Assembly: GCF_012271765.1 (NCBI RefSeq)
Contig: NZ_VRKO01000007.1
Location: 1 to 64,000, forward strand
DNA length: 64,000 nt
Direction of reading: 5' to 3'
Source: Erwinia rhapontici
Lineage (GTDB): Bacteria > Pseudomonadota > Gammaproteobacteria > Enterobacterales > Enterobacteriaceae
The notes below the pieces were generated by a model. It was not told where the DNA came from. It was given only the letters and a program-made list of their open reading frames with translations, and did no database searches. Below are positions 1 to 8,909 of this stretch, piece after piece. The position numbers were made by a program, and so were the translations under genes. The first letter of the stretch is position 1; every line of letters begins with the position of its first letter.

Positions 1-40
1 TGAGATGCTGAGATGCTGAGATGCTGAGATGCTGAGATGC
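1..40. repeat. Tandem repeat, five copies of TGAGATGC
   Basis: Five exact head-to-tail copies of the octamer TGAGATGC begin at the first base of the window, so the array may extend to the left. The sixth unit breaks after TG. An 8-bp unit is not a multiple of three, so copy-number change here would shift any reading frame crossing it. Confidence 0.95.
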
Positions 41-72
41 TGGTAATACCCAGCGTGCCCGGAAAAAATCTG

Positions 73-112
73 CCTGAATCCCTGAATCCCTGAATCCCTG
101 AATCCCTGAATC
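73..112. repeat. Tandem repeat, five copies of CCTGAATC
   Basis: Five exact head-to-tail copies of the octamer CCTGAATC lie 32 bp after the first octamer array. The unit sequence differs, but unit length and copy number are the same. No open frame of note crosses it. Confidence 0.95.
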
Positions 113-368
113 CTGTCGTTATCAGACGTCACAATACGTGCATTGCAGGTTATGTTGATTTCAATGATAAAGGGGGAGGCAAAAAAGAGTCAGGGCAGGG
201 GGAGGGGAAGATGAAGAAACCAGCCAGCACTGCTCCCTGTCAGATAACAGGAAGCAATGTCTGGCCGGGTTCAGTCAGCGGATTATTCGCACAGCTCGTT
301 CCAGTAACTGAAGCGGATATGCCGTTTCAGTGTGAAAAAAAAAGCCGGTTGCATACTGTCCTCCTCGG
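113..368. other. Non-coding stretch with purine-rich segment
   Basis: No convincing gene is seen between the octamer repeats and the stop codon of the SDR gene. The stretch includes a G/A-rich segment at about 168-220. No clear intrinsic terminator for the SDR gene was found. The whole gene-free interval is 1-368. Confidence 0.5.
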
Positions 369-1082
369 TTAACGGTGGGCACTGTCACGACGTGGACGAA
401 CCGCCACATCGGTAATCTGCGTATCCTCAGTAGCATTCACCACCAGTCGCACTGCGGCAGCCACTGATTCTGGCGTGCTGTAGGCGAGTGGGTCGATGGC
501 AGCGAAGTCGCCGGCACGTTCGCGGCTGGTGCGATTCATCGGGGTATCCGTTGGGCCCGGAGAAACCGTTGAGACCCGAACGCCGTATTGACTCTCTTCC
601 GTGCGCAGCGCATGAGCCAGCGCATTGAGAGCAAATTTACTGGCGGAATAGACGGCATGTCCGGCAAGTGCCAGCGTGCCTGAACCGGAATTAATGAAGA
701 TAACCTGGCCCTGCTGCTGACGCAGGGCAGGTAATGCCAGGCGTGTCAGCTCGGCTGGCGCAAAAAGGTTGATGGCGAACTGTTTCTGCCACAATGCAGG
801 GGTTGCCTGTTCAACGGTGAGCCGTTCGGAAATCGCGGCTGAGTGTATCAGGACATCCAACGCGGGCAGGCGAGAAACAAATTTTTGGACTGCCTCGTTA
901 TCCAGCAAATCCAGACTGACCGCTTCCACGTGTTCATACTGTTCCAGTGCGGCCAGTGCAGAGGCTGAACGGCCAACCGCATACACCAGATGACTCACCG
1001 CCAGTTCTCTGACTATCGCCAGCCCTATACCACTGGTGCCGCCAGTCACGACAGCAACAGGACGCTGAAGGGGTTGATTCAC
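369..1082 (-). CDS. Short-chain dehydrogenase/reductase (SDR)
   Basis: Probable cytosolic NAD(P)-dependent oxidoreductase of the classical SDR family; the substrate is unknown. From the chosen start it is 237 aa, the usual SDR length. The cofactor motif TGGTSGIG lies at residues 13-20, and the catalytic set is Ser of NSGSG (about 132) and YSASK (Tyr 145, Lys 149). A GTG start at 1082 is chosen because AGAGGAG precedes it at good spacing; an upstream in-frame ATG at 1160 would add 26 residues with no SDR character. The gene stands alone, 109 bp downstream of a LysR gene on the same strand, so co-transcription is possible. Confidence 0.85.
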   Translation of the reverse strand: MNQPLQRPVAVVTGGTSGIGLAIVRELAVSHLVYAVGRSASALAALEQYEHVEAVSLDLLDNEAVQKFVSRLPALDVLIHSAAISERLTVEQATPALWQKQFAINLFAPAELTRLALPALRQQQGQVIFINSGSGTLALAGHAVYSASKFALNALAHALRTEESQYGVRVSTVSPGPTDTPMNRTSRERAGDFAAIDPLAYSTPESVAAAVRLVVNATEDTQITDVAVRPRRDSAHR

Positions 1083-1191
1083 AGGTTTCTCCTCTTGATG
1101 GAATCCTCCGACGTTACCACCCATGCAAAATACAGACGAACGACATATTCTGCTTAGCATTACCAGCGGGCGGCATTACTCCTGGTAGCCA

Positions 1192-2097
1192 TTAATGAGG
1201 AAAGGCGGCCAGCAGGGCATCAATGGCGTAGCGCAGTCGCTGTGGCATCGCCGGCGTTTTCAGCCATACCGCATAGATCGGCAGGCTGCTGCCCCGGCTC
1301 TGCGGCAGGATCTCAACCAGCCGCCCGTCGCGTATATCGTCATTCACCAGCCAGTGCGGCAATTGGGCAATACCCTGTCCTGCTTTACAGGCAGCATACA
1401 CGGCACTCATGGTACTGAGACGCAGCCGTTCAGCGGGCGGCCAGTGCAGTAGTTCATCTTGCTGATTCTTCAGTAACCACGGCTGAGAACGCTCCTGTTC
1501 GAGTAGCGTCAGGTGCGGGTAAGCGCTGAGGTCATCCAGATTGTTTATCTGCGGAACCTGACCTACCAGAGCCGGAGAGGCGCACAGTAGCAACGGCTGT
1601 GACCCCAGATGACGCGCCGTCAAATCGGCATGCCGGCCCGGATCGCCAATACGGATCGCCAGGTCGACGCCTTCAGCCGCGAGGTCAATACGTTGGGTGG
1701 AGAACTGCATATCCAGTGCCAGTGAATTCCAGCGCTGTGTCAGCGGCAACAACACCGGTAGCACCCATTTCTCACCAAACAGGGGAGGGGCACTCACCCG
1801 CAACCGCCCGGTCGGTTCACGGGCATGCAGTGCCAGGCGATTCTCTGCCGCATCGAGGCTGGACAAAATCTGCAGACAGTCTTCATAGAAACGCTGACCT
1901 TCGCTGGTGAGGGAAAGTGAACGCGTAGTGCGCTGAAACAGTTTGACCTGTAAACGGGATTCCAGCCGGGCGACAGCCTTACCGACGGTAGAACGGGACT
2001 GGCCAAGCTGTTCAGCCGCCAGGCTGAAGCCACCCGCCTGGGCGGCCTGAACGAAGGCACGGATACTGTTAAGTCTGTCGCTGTTAATCATACGCAC
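1192..2097 (-). CDS. LysR-family transcriptional regulator
   Basis: DNA-binding regulator of 301 aa, normal LysR length. The N-terminal winged HTH (about residues 7-65) contains FSLAAEQLGQSRSTVGKAVA and the following RLESRLQVKLFQRTTRSLSLT, typical of the family. The rest is the periplasmic-binding-protein-like effector domain. It is divergent from the MFS exporter at 2203 across 105 bp, the classic arrangement in which the LysR protein controls the neighbour. The intergenic stretch contains TTCG and CGAA arms near 2117-2133 that could be an operator, but this was not tested. The SDR gene downstream may belong to the same unit. Confidence 0.9.
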   Translation of the reverse strand: MRMINSDRLNSIRAFVQAAQAGGFSLAAEQLGQSRSTVGKAVARLESRLQVKLFQRTTRSLSLTSEGQRFYEDCLQILSSLDAAENRLALHAREPTGRLRVSAPPLFGEKWVLPVLLPLTQRWNSLALDMQFSTQRIDLAAEGVDLAIRIGDPGRHADLTARHLGSQPLLLCASPALVGQVPQINNLDDLSAYPHLTLLEQERSQPWLLKNQQDELLHWPPAERLRLSTMSAVYAACKAGQGIAQLPHWLVNDDIRDGRLVEILPQSRGSSLPIYAVWLKTPAMPQRLRYAIDALLAAFPH

Positions 2098-2202
2098 ACC
2101 TGACTGGCGATATTAATTCGTCAGTATGGCGAAATAATCGCGTAAATGAAGACATTAAATCGTGTCACGCTGGTGGCATTCTGATTTGAGGCATCTTTTG
2201 CT

Positions 2203-3573
2203 ATGACAAACCCGTCACAGTTGTTCCGTTTACAGGCCGGTATCTGCCTGGCCAGTTTTCTCGGTTGCATTGATTTCACCATCGTCAACACCGCGCTGCC
2301 TGCGCTGCAGCGGCAGTTTTCCGTGGGTGTGGATGCAGTCCAGTGGGCGATGACCCTGTTTGTCATGGCGCTCTGTTGCTGCATGGTTCTCACCGCCCGC
2401 CTCGCCGAGCATTTCGGACAGCGGCAGGTGCTGTATACCGGCATAATCGGATTTGGTCTGGCGTCGCTGGGTGCCGGACTGTCATCCGATCTGGCGATAC
2501 TTAATCTCTTTCGTCTGTTGCAGGGGGCAGGCTGTGCCGTGCTGTATACCGCGACAGCCGCGATCCTGGTGGAGGTGATGCCGGCATCACAGCGGGGCAG
2601 GGCGCTGGGACTGCTGTTTGCGGCCAACGGCGTGGGCCTCGCGCTGGGGCCGGTGGCAGGAGGGCTGCTGGTCAGTCAGTTTGGCTGGCGTTCCATCTTT
2701 CTGTTGAATGTGCCCTTTATTCTGCTCAGCTTTGCGCTTTGCGTCGGCAATATCCCGGGGCATTCCGTGCGTCGTCACCTGCGGCTGGATTACCCCGGCT
2801 GGTTGCTGATGGTAAGTGGACTGGTGCCGTTGCTGCTCTGGGCAAGTTTTGTCGCGCGCTGGGGCTGGCTGAGTCTGCCTTCACTGGTGACGCTGGGCAT
2901 CGCTATCCTGTTGCTGGCCGCTTTTGTGCGGGTGGAACGGCGCACGCAACAGCCGCTGATCGATTTCAGCGTGCTGCGGGAGAAGACATTTCGCCGGGCT
3001 TGTGGATTATCCGTATTGCTGGCGATTTTTTACTGTGTGGCATTTATGTTGATGCCATTCAGGCTGATTGAGCTTTATGCATTAAATGACGCGCAGCTTG
3101 GTCTGATGCTGTTGCCAGTTACGCTGGTGATGGCGCTGGTTTCTCCGCTGGCAGGCAGGCTGGGCGATCGCCTCGGGCCCTGGCCGATTATGGCAAGCGG
3201 ATTCACGCTGCTGGCGGCATCCGCACTGTTGCAGAGCACTTTCAGCAGCACGCAGTCGGTGTATTGGGTGATAACGGCTTTTGTTCTGATGGGTATGGGA
3301 TGGGGCGCGATCCTTGGGCCTTCTGTTGCCGCTGCACTGGGCGCATTGACACCGTCACAGCACGGGCAGGGGATCGGGATCTCATGGACGCTGCATAACC
3401 TGGGGGGGGCGCTGGGCCTCGCAGTGGCGACGCGTCTGTATCAGGCGGGCGGGGCGGTTCAGGGCTATCAATGGGTCATGTGGCTGCTGGCGGTACTGTC
3501 TGTGATGGGGATGATAACGGCGGCAATCTCAATACGCCGCGCCAGCCCTGCATCCGCTGGCGCGGGGGGATAG
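2203..3573 (+). CDS. MFS transporter, DHA2-type drug exporter
   Basis: Inner-membrane proton-driven exporter of 456 aa, strongly hydrophobic throughout. The first segment carries IDFTIVNTALPAL, matching the DHA2 signature (D1-type motif LDxTIVNVALP), and GVGLALGPVAGG is the antiporter motif C. It is shorter than EmrB (about 510 aa) but within the range of the family. It is divergent from a LysR gene at 2097, which probably regulates it. The ribosome binding site is weak (GAGG about 11 nt upstream). The substrate cannot be read from the sequence. It converges on msrA, with the two stop codons adjacent. Confidence 0.88.
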   Translation: MTNPSQLFRLQAGICLASFLGCIDFTIVNTALPALQRQFSVGVDAVQWAMTLFVMALCCCMVLTARLAEHFGQRQVLYTGIIGFGLASLGAGLSSDLAILNLFRLLQGAGCAVLYTATAAILVEVMPASQRGRALGLLFAANGVGLALGPVAGGLLVSQFGWRSIFLLNVPFILLSFALCVGNIPGHSVRRHLRLDYPGWLLMVSGLVPLLLWASFVARWGWLSLPSLVTLGIAILLLAAFVRVERRTQQPLIDFSVLREKTFRRACGLSVLLAIFYCVAFMLMPFRLIELYALNDAQLGLMLLPVTLVMALVSPLAGRLGDRLGPWPIMASGFTLLAASALLQSTFSSTQSVYWVITAFVLMGMGWGAILGPSVAAALGALTPSQHGQGIGISWTLHNLGGALGLAVATRLYQAGGAVQGYQWVMWLLAVLSVMGMITAAISIRRASPASAGAGG

Positions 3574-4110
3574 TTAACCCGTGACGGTTTTTGCCGCAAA
3601 ACGCTTACGCAGTTTTTGTAGCTTAGGTGGGATCACCGCCAGGCAGTAACGATTTTCCTGGCCTTCACCTGCCCAGTAATCCTGGTGATAGTCTTCGGCC
3701 GGATACCAGGTGGCATCGGCTTCGATGGTGGTTACCACCGGATCAGTGTGCTCAGCCTGCGCACGAGCGATGGCCGCTTTGGCTTCTTCTGCCTGGCTGG
3801 CGCTGTTCGGGAAAATAGCCGAACGGTACTGGGTACCTATATCGTTGCCCTGGCGGTTCAACTGAGTGGGATCGTGCGTGGCGAAGCTGATATCCAGCAG
3901 GTCGCCATAGCTGACTTTTTCCGGGTCAAAGGCAATGCGGATCGCTTCCGCATGTCCGGTATCGCCATTGCAGACCAGTTTATATGTCGGATTCTCGGTA
4001 TGACCGCCAATGTAACCGCTCTCCAGTGACTCCACGCCGTTAATCTGTTTAAACACCGCTTCGGTACACCAGAAGCAGCCTCCGGCGAGGGTTGCGTATT
4101 CTGTCGCCAT
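3574..4110 (-). CDS. msrA: Peptide methionine sulfoxide reductase MsrA
   Basis: Reduces the S-form of methionine sulfoxide in proteins and free methionine, using thioredoxin. The catalytic motif GCFWC appears near the N-terminus, with the family blocks GYIGG, GDTGHAEAI, THDPTQLNRQGNDIGTQYRS and AEDYHQDYW. Start at 4110 is preferred (ATGGCGACAG preceded by GGAG); an upstream in-frame ATG at 4131 would add seven residues. At 178 aa it is a short MsrA that lacks the N-terminal extension of the 212-aa E. coli enzyme. It converges on the MFS gene with no gap. Confidence 0.95.
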   Translation of the reverse strand: MATEYATLAGGCFWCTEAVFKQINGVESLESGYIGGHTENPTYKLVCNGDTGHAEAIRIAFDPEKVSYGDLLDISFATHDPTQLNRQGNDIGTQYRSAIFPNSASQAEEAKAAIARAQAEHTDPVVTTIEADATWYPAEDYHQDYWAGEGQENRYCLAVIPPKLQKLRKRFAAKTVTG

Positions 4111-4422
4111 CTGACACTCCTTCAGGAACATTCCTGCTGTTGGGCTGTTGATATAAGAATCACCTTAGCGTGTTACCTCGCAAGGTCAATGCGTTTTTCG
4201 CTCAGGCCGCACAGTCGCTGATATCGCGATCAACCCAGGTCATCCCCCAAGGGGTAGAAACAGGATGTTATGAAAAAGATACTGTTCATAACGTTTTTCC
4301 TTAGTTTATTTTGGAATGTCCTATAACCGTTGGTTATTGGCTGGCGGCGTTCTAAGCGAAGAAAATAACACTAACTTATAACGTATTGATTTATGTCAAT
4401 ACCTTATTAAAAAAGGTGTCTT
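4111..4422. promoter_or_regulatory. Regulatory region upstream of the MmgE/PrpD operon
   Basis: This 312-bp gene-free gap separates msrA from the operon starting at 4423. It holds two perfect inverted repeats: GTTATGAA (4267-4274) with TTCATAAC (4285-4292), and GTATTGA (4383-4389) with TCAATAC (4396-4402). The second sits about 20 bp before the start codon. Both could be operators or part of the leader. No regulator gene lies next to the operon. Confidence 0.5.
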
Positions 4423-5745
4423 TTGAACATGTCGCTTACCCCGCTGCTGGCGCAGACCATTTTCAGCCTCCATCCTGGCGAACCTGAACGTAGCAATGCC
4501 CGTGACGGGGTAACGGATTATTTCGCCTGTCTGTTTCCTGTACTGCATGGCAGCGTTATCGACAGCGGACTGGATGCGATCTTCCGCGTTTACCCGGCTG
4601 AGCATTCCGTCGAGAATCTTGCCTTACAGCTCGGCTATATGAGCCACTCGCTGGATTTCGATGATTATCATGCGAACTTTCGCGGTCATCCCACCACGGT
4701 CGTGCTCTCCACGCTGCTGGCACTGAGCAAAGAGAGAGGAACGGTCAGCGTAGACGGGTTCCTCGATGCCTATATTGTCGGCGTTGAGCTGGCTGGCCGC
4801 CTGGGAAAAGCCATCGGTACGCGTCACTATTCCGCAGGATTCCACAGCACCGCCACCCTGGGCACGATTGCCGCTGCGGGAGCTGCCTGCCGTCTGCTGG
4901 CGCTCAGCCAGGAAGAAACCCAGGTTGCCCTCGGTCTGGCGGCAACGCAGGCATCGGGGCTGCGCAGCCAGTTCGGTTCAGCCGCCAAACCCCTGCACGC
5001 CGGGCTGGCCGCACGCAGTGCCGTTAACAGCGCACTGCTGGCGCAGGCCGGGTTCCGTGCGCAGAGCAACGGTGTACTGGAAAGCTTCCTGCAGGCGCTG
5101 GGTTTTGGTGTGGAACAACCGCAGGCCTTGCTCAGCGGCTGGGGTCAGCCGTGGCGCATCGTGGAACCGGGTCTGGAGTTTAAACGTTATCCGACCTGCG
5201 GCGGCACTCACAGCGCCGCCGAAGCAGCGTTTGTCCTGCGCGAACAGCGGCTTGCTGCCGGGCAGGACGCCAGCCCGGACGACATCGAACGTATTGAGGT
5301 CAGTTTCCCGCCAGGCGCAGATACAGCCCCCAATATTATTGCGCCAAAAAACGGCGTGGAAGCGCGCTTCAGTCTTGAATACGTCATCGCCGATGCATTG
5401 ATTAACGGCAGCGTAGCGCTGGAACACTACAGCGAAGCCCCGGTGAAATCGGCTATCGCGGCACTGGCCGCGCGGGTGACACGTCAGCCAGACCTGACGG
5501 CACCGGCCGATGAACTGGACCCGGATCGGCGTTTTCACCGCGTCACGCTGTGGTTGCGCGATGGCAGTACCCTGAGCCACTGCGTCACCCGTCGCACCAC
5601 GGCCGCCGCTTATACCGATGTGCAGGCCAAATTACAGCGCAGTCTTGCCGCACTGCCTGCACCCCAGGCGCAGAGCATCATTAACGATGCCCGTCTGCCG
5701 GATGCTGCTGCATTACACCGTCTTATTTTTCTGATTAGCCAATAA
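4423..5745 (+). CDS. MmgE/PrpD family protein
   Basis: Cytosolic protein of the MmgE/PrpD fold (2-methylcitrate dehydratase and relatives), 440 aa and full length. Family hallmarks include SLDFDDYHANFRGHP (about 75-90), HSTATLGTIAAAGAACRLL and FGSAAKPLHAGLAARS. It starts the operon: the flavin monooxygenase follows after 15 bp, then an ABC importer. YxeQ of the B. subtilis S-(2-succino)cysteine operon belongs to the same family, so a role in handling a dicarboxylate-derived thioether is plausible but inferred. The start is ambiguous: TTG at 4423 (AAGGTG close upstream) or ATG at 4429. Confidence 0.85.
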   Translation: MNMSLTPLLAQTIFSLHPGEPERSNARDGVTDYFACLFPVLHGSVIDSGLDAIFRVYPAEHSVENLALQLGYMSHSLDFDDYHANFRGHPTTVVLSTLLALSKERGTVSVDGFLDAYIVGVELAGRLGKAIGTRHYSAGFHSTATLGTIAAAGAACRLLALSQEETQVALGLAATQASGLRSQFGSAAKPLHAGLAARSAVNSALLAQAGFRAQSNGVLESFLQALGFGVEQPQALLSGWGQPWRIVEPGLEFKRYPTCGGTHSAAEAAFVLREQRLAAGQDASPDDIERIEVSFPPGADTAPNIIAPKNGVEARFSLEYVIADALINGSVALEHYSEAPVKSAIAALAARVTRQPDLTAPADELDPDRRFHRVTLWLRDGSTLSHCVTRRTTAAAYTDVQAKLQRSLAALPAPQAQSIINDARLPDAAALHRLIFLISQ

Positions 5746-5760
5746 CGAAAAGGATCTCCC

Positions 5761-7110
5761 ATGTCTGTGCAAAAAACGTCGTCACGTCAGCTGCGCCTTG
5801 GTCTGTTTGTTCAGGCGCTGGGCCACCATGTGGGCGGCTGGCGTGCGGAAGGTGCCAGCGGTTCACCCACTGATGTTGACTGGTTTACCTGGATCGCCAA
5901 AAAGGGTGAAGAGGGTAAGTTTGATATGTTCTTCGTCGGCGATGCGCTGGCCACCAGCGTACATCGTCTGCCGTCTACCATGTCCCGTCTGGAACCTCTG
6001 ACGCTGCTTTCTGCGCTGGCCGTGCAGACGCAACACATTGGCCTTGCAGCCACGGCTTCAACCACTTTTGACCAGCCGTTTCACCTCGCGCGTGCGCTCT
6101 CCTCGGTGGATCACATCAGCCGGGGTCGCGGCGCGTGGAACGTGGTGACCTCGTTTTCTATTGATGCTGCGCGTAACTTCAGCCGTGAAGATCTGCCATC
6201 CCATGCGGAACGCTATGATATGGCACGCGAATTTCTCGATGTCACTTTCAAGCTGTGGAACGGCTGGGAAGAGGGCGCTATCGTGCGTGAAAAAGAGAGC
6301 GGCCGTTACTCCGACGAAGCGAAAATCCATGCCGCTAATCACAACGGCAAGTACTTCCAGGTGCAGGGACCGCTGAATATTGCCCGTTCGCCGCAGGGGC
6401 GCCCGGTGATCATTGAGGCCGGTTCTTCCCCGGCAGGCCAGAGGCTGGCCGCGGAAACCGCCGAAGTGGTGTTTACTGCCGCCGCCTCGCTGGAAGAGGG
6501 CCAGGCTTTTTACCGCAGCCAGAAACAGTTTGTACGTGAGGCCGGGCGTCATCCTGACCATCTGCTGATCCTGCCGGGCGTGATGCCGATTGTGGGTCGT
6601 ACCCGCGCAGAAGCGCAGGAAACCTGGAACCAGCTGAATGAGCTGGTCGACATCGATAACGGTATTGAGCAACTGTCAGCGCGCTTTGGTGTGGATATGA
6701 CCGCTTACCCGCTGGACGGTCCGGTACCGGAAATTGGCGGTACGGAAGGGGGGCAGAGCCGTGTGAAGCTGCTGACTGAGCTGGCCGCACGCGAGAACCT
6801 GACTCTGCGCCAGCTGGCTGCCGTGGCCGCGGGCTCCCGTGGACACCGCGTGATCGTCGGAACGGCGCAGGATATCGCCGATGATTTCCAGCTGTGGCTG
6901 GAGCAGGAAGGGGCCGATGGCTTCAACATTATGCCTGCCGTGCTGCCAAACCAGCTGGAACTGTTTGTTGAGCTGGTGGTGCCTGAGTTACAGCGCCGTG
7001 GCCTGTTCCGTACCGAATACCAGTACCGCACCCTGCGTGAAAACCTCGGGTTGCCGCCGTTTGATGAAAATTTTGCCGCCGTCCCCGCGCTGGCGACTGA
7101 GAAGGAATAA
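5761..7110 (+). CDS. FMN-dependent monooxygenase, NtaA/SnaA/DszA (YxeK-like) family
   Basis: Probable two-component, flavin-dependent monooxygenase of the bacterial luciferase-like superfamily, 449 aa. The family blocks are visible: LGLFVQALGHHVGGWR at the N-terminus, FDMFFVGDAL, LSSVDHISRGRGAWNVVTS and GPLNIARSPQGRPVIIEAG (FMN-binding region). Such enzymes oxidise C-S or C-N bonds and need an external FMN reductase, which is not encoded beside it. Between a PrpD-type protein and a polar amino acid importer, the best analogue is YxeK, which cleaves N-acetyl-S-(2-succino)cysteine. The exact substrate remains inference. Confidence 0.88.
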   Translation: MSVQKTSSRQLRLGLFVQALGHHVGGWRAEGASGSPTDVDWFTWIAKKGEEGKFDMFFVGDALATSVHRLPSTMSRLEPLTLLSALAVQTQHIGLAATASTTFDQPFHLARALSSVDHISRGRGAWNVVTSFSIDAARNFSREDLPSHAERYDMAREFLDVTFKLWNGWEEGAIVREKESGRYSDEAKIHAANHNGKYFQVQGPLNIARSPQGRPVIIEAGSSPAGQRLAAETAEVVFTAAASLEEGQAFYRSQKQFVREAGRHPDHLLILPGVMPIVGRTRAEAQETWNQLNELVDIDNGIEQLSARFGVDMTAYPLDGPVPEIGGTEGGQSRVKLLTELAARENLTLRQLAAVAAGSRGHRVIVGTAQDIADDFQLWLEQEGADGFNIMPAVLPNQLELFVELVVPELQRRGLFRTEYQYRTLRENLGLPPFDENFAAVPALATEKE

Positions 7111-7113
7111 CTG

Positions 7114-8010
7114 ATGAAACTTTCTGCCCTGACCGCTGCTCTGCTGGCCCTGGCGCCGCTCACTTCTGCACTGGCGGCTGACCAGGACGTGGCGTTTACC
7201 GCCAGCGTCAAACCGAAGGCTGATGCAACGTTACATGCCCAGCTGCCGGAAGATATCCTGAAAAAAGGGTATCTCGTGGCGGGTACCAACCCGAATACGC
7301 CGCCCACCACCTTCTACCAGGCGGATAACAAGACCCTCGCGGGACGCGAAATTGATATCGTCAGTGCGGTGGCCGACCGTCTGGGGATTGCCGTGCACTG
7401 GCGTGATACCGGCGGGTTCGACAATATCATTCCGGGTCTGAAATCCGGTCGTTACGATCTGGCCGCCTCGAATATTGATGCCAACAAAAAGCGCCTGCAG
7501 CAGGTGGATTTTGTCGGTTATTACAATGCATCGAAGCTGGCGCTGATCTCGCGTAAAGACGCTGAACTGGGGCCGTTTAACACCTTTGCTGAACTGTGCG
7601 GTAAAACCGTTGGCGCTGGAGCGGGCACTTCACAGATCACCCGTCTGCAGACCGCCAGCGATGCCTGCATCGCCGATAAAAAACCGGCTATCACCATTCC
7701 TGTCTTCCCGGATCGTCCGGCAGGCGTACAGGCAGTGATGAGTGGCCGTGTACCGATGTTCTTCGGGCCGTATGAAGGCCTGCGCTATCAGGCTAGCCAG
7801 GTGAAAGCACTGGCGCTGGCGGGTGAGATCACTATCGAAGATACCATTGTGTCGATGGCGTTGCCGAAAGGCTCACCGCTGGAGAAGCCAATTCAGGCGG
7901 CGCTGAACTCGCTGATCAAAGATGGTACTTACCAGCAGATCCTCGATAAATGGGAAATCGGCTTCGGCGCGGTGAAAACCGCCGGTCTGAATGAAGAGAT
8001 CGCGAAATGA
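7114..8010 (+). CDS. ABC transporter substrate-binding protein, polar amino acid type (SBP family 3)
   Basis: Periplasmic receptor for the importer encoded by the next two genes, 298 aa. The signal peptide is MKLSALTAALLALAPLTSALAA with probable cleavage after the second Ala. The mature part has the SBP_bac_3 pattern: GREIDIVSAVADRLG, FDNIIPGLKSGRYDLAASNI, KKRLQQVDFVGYY and a C-terminal LNSLIKDGTYQQILDKW. Two Cys residues (ELCGKT and DACIADK) could form a disulfide. Only 3 bp separate it from the monooxygenase, and it overlaps the permease by ATGA, so all are co-transcribed. Confidence 0.92.
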   Translation: MKLSALTAALLALAPLTSALAADQDVAFTASVKPKADATLHAQLPEDILKKGYLVAGTNPNTPPTTFYQADNKTLAGREIDIVSAVADRLGIAVHWRDTGGFDNIIPGLKSGRYDLAASNIDANKKRLQQVDFVGYYNASKLALISRKDAELGPFNTFAELCGKTVGAGAGTSQITRLQTASDACIADKKPAITIPVFPDRPAGVQAVMSGRVPMFFGPYEGLRYQASQVKALALAGEITIEDTIVSMALPKGSPLEKPIQAALNSLIKDGTYQQILDKWEIGFGAVKTAGLNEEIAK

Positions 8011-8909
8011 GTCAGCGGCCTGACGACCCCGGCGCCGGGCTGCGTATTGTCGGGCATCGTCACTACGGGCGCTGGTTCAGCGCGCTGATCGTGCTGCTGC
8101 TGGTGGCGCTGATGGGCTCGTCTGTGGTCAGCAACCCGCGTTTTGAATGGGACGTGGTGGCGCAGAACCTGACGGAAGCCTCGATCCTCAATGGCGTGAT
8201 GATGACTCTCAAACTGACGGTGATCTCCGTGCTGTTCGGGTTTGCCGGGGGCACGCTGCTGGCGCTGATGCGTCTGTCGGCCAACCCGGTGCTGGTGGGA
8301 GTCAGCTGGGCGTATACCTGGTTTTTCCGCGCAGTACCGATGCTGGTGCAGCTGTTCCTCTGGTACAACATTGCCGCGCTCTATCCAAAGCTGACGCTCT
8401 CTCTGCCGTATCTGGGCACGCTGTGGAGCGCCAGCACCAACGAAGTCATCAGCCCGTTCAGTGCGGCGGTGATTGCGCTGGTGATGCACCAGTCTGCTTA
8501 TGCGGCTGAAATCATCCGCGCCGGGATCCAGAGTGTCAATCCGGGCCAGCTGGAAGCCGCTAAAGCGCTGGGCTATCGACCTGGTCAGATTTTTCGCCAG
8601 ACCGTGCTGCCGCAGGCAATGCGTACCATTTTGCCTCCGGCCGGTAATGAGGTGATCGGTCAGTTGAAAACCACCGCGGTTGTATCGGTGATTGCGCTGC
8701 AGGATGTGCTCTATTCGGCGCAGATTATCTATCAGCGCACCTATGAAGTGATCCCGCTGCTGCTGGTGGCGACCGCCTGGTATCTGCTGATGACGTCGGT
8801 GCTGTCGGTGGGGCAGCATTATGTGGAAGTGTGGTTCAGCCGGGGAAATGCGCCGGTGAAAAAACGCTGGTTCCGCAAAGCTGCTGAACAACAGGAGGCG
8901 CAGTCATGA
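8007..8909 (+). CDS. ABC transporter permease, polar amino acid (HisM/GlnP) type
   Basis: Inner-membrane channel subunit, 300 aa. It is hydrophobic with several membrane segments and carries the EAA-loop signature region GQLEAAKALGYRPGQIFRQT, which contacts the ATPase, about two thirds along. An N-terminal cytosolic stretch of about 25 residues precedes the first membrane span. It overlaps the binding-protein gene and the ATPase gene by 4 bp each (ATGA), indicating translational coupling. It probably works as a homodimer because no second permease is present. Confidence 0.92.
   Translation: MSQRPDDPGAGLRIVGHRHYGRWFSALIVLLLVALMGSSVVSNPRFEWDVVAQNLTEASILNGVMMTLKLTVISVLFGFAGGTLLALMRLSANPVLVGVSWAYTWFFRAVPMLVQLFLWYNIAALYPKLTLSLPYLGTLWSASTNEVISPFSAAVIALVMHQSAYAAEIIRAGIQSVNPGQLEAAKALGYRPGQIFRQTVLPQAMRTILPPAGNEVIGQLKTTAVVSVIALQDVLYSAQIIYQRTYEVIPLLLVATAWYLLMTSVLSVGQHYVEVWFSRGNAPVKKRWFRKAAEQQEAQS

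Noticed and set aside
1-112. CRISPR-like array
   Set aside because: The units are 8 bp and abut with no spacers; there is no cas gene in the window.
2121-2627. Minus-strand frame overlapping the LysR/MFS intergenic region
   Set aside because: Lies opposite the MFS start, is Cys/Ser/Arg-rich and lacks any family signature.
7929-8891. Long antisense open frame (about 320 codons) on the minus strand under the ABC permease gene
   Set aside because: It is His/Arg/Gln-rich shadow coding opposite a clear permease and has no motif or ribosome binding site.
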